Positions 62,051 through 64,000 of a stretch of DNA of 64,000 nucleotides are shown here, piece by piece; position 1 is the first letter of the stretch; each line of letters starts with the position of its first letter. Both the position numbers and the translations under genes were made by a program. The DNA lies in the NCBI GenBank assembly GCA_044227505.1, contig JBGAWP010000003.1:1-64000 (forward strand), written 5' to 3'. Under the pieces are notes generated by a model. It worked only from the letters and a program-made list of their open reading frames with translations, did no database searches and was not told the DNA's origin. This DNA is from UBA7236 sp044227505 (lineage in GTDB: Bacteria; Bacteroidota; Bacteroidia; Chitinophagales; BACL12).

Positions 62051-62638
62051 TCAAACATCAAACAATAACCACACAAGATAGAATGAAGATAACACCCCGA
62101 TCACTCCTATGATAATATAATTGGCGAGGGCAAATTTTTCACCTTTGAATTTTTTAGGATCGGCTTTAATTTTTTTCCACCCAATGGCAGTTACAAATGC
62201 GCAAGCTGCAAGCAACAAAGCTGCAGCAGCAAATAAGATAGGCGCACCAAATATACCAGCAACCGCAGCACCTAAACCCGCAACAGCTAAACCGGTTCCG
62301 GCAACAACAAGGGGTTCCAATTTAGGCTCCACTTCTGTGCTATCCTTTTCATCTTTTATGGATGGAGGAACGATCAAATCAATGGTTTTTGATTCGCTAT
62401 ACGATTCGATCTCTAATACACTGTTAGCGTAAAATACTGGTTCTTCGGTTGATTCATGTCTTTCCTGCCATTGGACTGGTGAGCCAGATGGTTGTCGTGA
62501 ATCTTTGTTTTCAACTAACCCTGATTGCATTTGTGTAGAATACCCATTCGTATTACCCAATACCGCAGAATCCTGATTAACCGCACAACGGGAAAATATT
62601 AAAATCAGAGGCAAAACGAGCAAGTAGTATCTTTTCAC
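62051..62638 (-). CDS. Small membrane lipoprotein, unknown function
   Basis: 195 residues from GTG 62638. Lipobox IFSRCAVN (C18). A low-complexity exported segment follows, then helices at about 108-145 (Ala/Gly-rich: VVAGTGLAVAGLGAAVAGIFG and ILFAAAALLLAACAFVTAIGW) and 168-192. The pattern resembles small Bacteroidota membrane proteins with DUF4190-like helices, but I do not recognise a family. It stands alone. Confidence 0.65.
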   Translation of the reverse strand: MKRYYLLVLPLILIFSRCAVNQDSAVLGNTNGYSTQMQSGLVENKDSRQPSGSPVQWQERHESTEEPVFYANSVLEIESYSESKTIDLIVPPSIKDEKDSTEVEPKLEPLVVAGTGLAVAGLGAAVAGIFGAPILFAAAALLLAACAFVTAIGWKKIKADPKKFKGEKFALANYIIIGVIGVLSSFYLVWLLFDV

Positions 62639-62694
62639 AGTGTTTTTGATTGGTTAACGGGCAAAAATATAAATTATTGTGCTGTTTTAAGGTA

Positions 62695-64000
62695 CTATTC
62701 CAGTATCAGTTTTTGAATTGATCGGAAATCACCCGATATAATTTCTACAAAATAAACGCCCTTACTAAATGTTGGGGCGATAGAAACTGAACCTTCCACC
62801 AAATTTAATTCTGTTGCCACGACAAGTTCACCGGCAATGGAATAAATATTAATTACTGCTTTCTCCATAATTTCATCCGCTACATAAATTATAAATTGAT
62901 CTGATGCCGGATTTGGATAAATGCTGAAAGCAGATGATGCTCCATCCCTCATTCCGACTCCCACTTCAGCAATTATACTATTGGTACAATTATGCGCATC
63001 CTTAACCAAAATTGTATAAACCCCTGCACTTAATCCTGTAAATTTTTTAGCCGATTGCCAGCTTAATCCTCCATTTTTTGAATATTGTTTTACTCCAAAA
63101 CCTCCACTGCTGTTCACGGTAATTTTACCATTGGATGCACCTGCAATTGTTTCATTTACAATGCCTGTAACAGAAATATTTAAAATCGGATCTTCCGTGA
63201 CCAAAATATTATTAGTTATTGAGGTGCCACATGCATCTGTAATTCGCACTTTATAATTTCCCGCACAAATATCAGTAACGGGCATTGTATATAACATCCA
63301 CGGCATGCCTGATGGCTTATAGTCAATTGTATAGGATCCACAACCATCAACACCATTTATAGTAAGTATTCCATTACAAGAACCATTACAAGTAACAGGA
63401 GTTATAACAGTTGAAATAATAAGGGGTGGAATAATATGCTCATCGCAACCAATATCAACAACTCCATCACTTACTCTTGATTCACCATCCATATCAAGGT
63501 CTGTGATATCCAGATCGGCATCATCATAAGTTGGATCGCCGGCATTGATACAAGGTGAACCGGGCAATATATGAAAATCAGGTATAGCTGCCATTATATC
63601 AACCATCAAAGGATCTGTAAAAATTGATTCATCATCTTCTCCGGTTGCTGAAATATAATTTGCATATCCAACAATATAATTATTATCAAAAAAGAATTTC
63701 GCCATTGAAGCGCCTGCGGGATAATAGAATAAATTATAATTGTAGATATTATTAAAGGTAAGGTCAGTGGTTTCTGCATTAACCATCCATGCATTTGTTG
63801 AGGTGTAAAAAATATTGTTTTTTACGATACAATTTAAGGCATATTGCACCCATAATTGACCGAATCCAATATTTAATATGTCATTGTCAAACACGGTATT
63901 TCCTGTAAAAGTGCAATTTTGCACCATTCCCGTAGATGGAAAATCATACCCGCCAAACCCAAGTCCGGCCTTTTCATTTTTGTAAATGATGTTATTACGA
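62695..64000 (-). CDS. Secreted parallel beta-helix protein with T9SS domain; 5' end beyond the window
   Basis: The frame is open at base 64000. Visible part: right-handed parallel beta-helix repeats (NNIIYKNEKAGLGFGG, NCTFTGNTVFDND, NCIVKNNIFYTSTNAW), then SPCINAGDPTYDDADLDITD. A beta domain with SprB-like repeats follows (TPVTCNGSCNGILTINGVDG), and a T9SS type A tail ends the protein (FSIYPNPASDQFII). A large surface protein of adhesin or polysaccharide-binding type; an ATG at 63927 is internal. Confidence 0.82.
   Translation of the reverse strand, partial: RNNIIYKNEKAGLGFGGYDFPSTGMVQNCTFTGNTVFDNDILNIGFGQLWVQYALNCIVKNNIFYTSTNAWMVNAETTDLTFNNIYNYNLFYYPAGASMAKFFFDNNYIVGYANYISATGEDDESIFTDPLMVDIMAAIPDFHILPGSPCINAGDPTYDDADLDITDLDMDGESRVSDGVVDIGCDEHIIPPLIISTVITPVTCNGSCNGILTINGVDGCGSYTIDYKPSGMPWMLYTMPVTDICAGNYKVRITDACGTSITNNILVTEDPILNISVTGIVNETIAGASNGKITVNSSGGFGVKQYSKNGGLSWQSAKKFTGLSAGVYTILVKDAHNCTNSIIAEVGVGMRDGASSAFSIYPNPASDQFIIYVADEIMEKAVINIYSIAGELVVATELNLVEGSVSIAPTFSKGVYFVEIISGDFRSIQKLILE

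Overview
The window reads as chromosomal DNA of a Bacteroidota bacterium (Sphingobacteriia/Chitinophagia/Saprospiria-like; the genus cannot be told from sequence alone). It is AT-rich. Ten proteins end in type IX secretion (T9SS) type A sorting domains with the YPNP-type motif and a final beta hairpin. Several promoters match the Bacteroidota -7 element TAnnTTTG, and the lipoprotein, TonB-receptor and DUF families are typical of the phylum. No rRNA, tRNA, CRISPR array, transposase or integrase was seen.

Layout. 1-4.4 kb: a CheB/CheR fusion cut by the left edge, a TCR/TetA-like MFS exporter beside a degenerate tandem repeat, and a dicarboxylate/glutamate:cation symporter with an unusual Ig-like insertion. 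4.5-9.8 kb: a plus-strand group with a small His/Cys-rich secreted protein, a TonB-dependent receptor and a T9SS propeller protein; then a ZntR/CueR-like MerR regulator divergent from a Cys-rich lipoprotein, with a textbook MerR-type operator between them. 10-51.8 kb: about 41 kb transcribed entirely from the minus strand, nearly all of it metal (mainly copper/silver and zinc/cadmium/cobalt) efflux and detoxification.

The metal island holds three different HME-RND pumps. One is a CzcA-type pump fused to its own TolC-like channel. One is a CusA-type Cu/Ag pump split into two reading frames. One is a third pump with the TM4 motif AIGELVDDAIVDVEN. With them are four periplasmic adaptors, two free-standing TolC proteins, a CPC zinc/cadmium-type ATPase and a CPH (CopB-type) copper ATPase. 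There are also two multicopper oxidases (one Tat/periplasmic, one T9SS/extracellular), two T9SS thioredoxin-fold proteins, several HMA and YTCPMHP...CPICGM metal-binding proteins, DUF305, and an HMA-AraC fusion regulator. Inferred division of labour: ATPases move metal from cytoplasm to periplasm, RND tripartite pumps move it out of the cell, and oxidases and thiol proteins handle copper in the periplasm and at the cell surface.

52-56.6 kb: SCO protein, a cluster of short hairpin repeats, an ABC-F ATPase, tandem repeats, MsrB and a methyltransferase. 56.6-61.3 kb: a vitamin B12 uptake operon (T9SS surface propeller resembling BtuG in role, then BtuF, BtuC, BtuD) behind a clear cobalamin riboswitch. 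61.4-64 kb: the same hairpin repeat families again, a small membrane lipoprotein, and a T9SS parallel beta-helix protein cut by the right edge.
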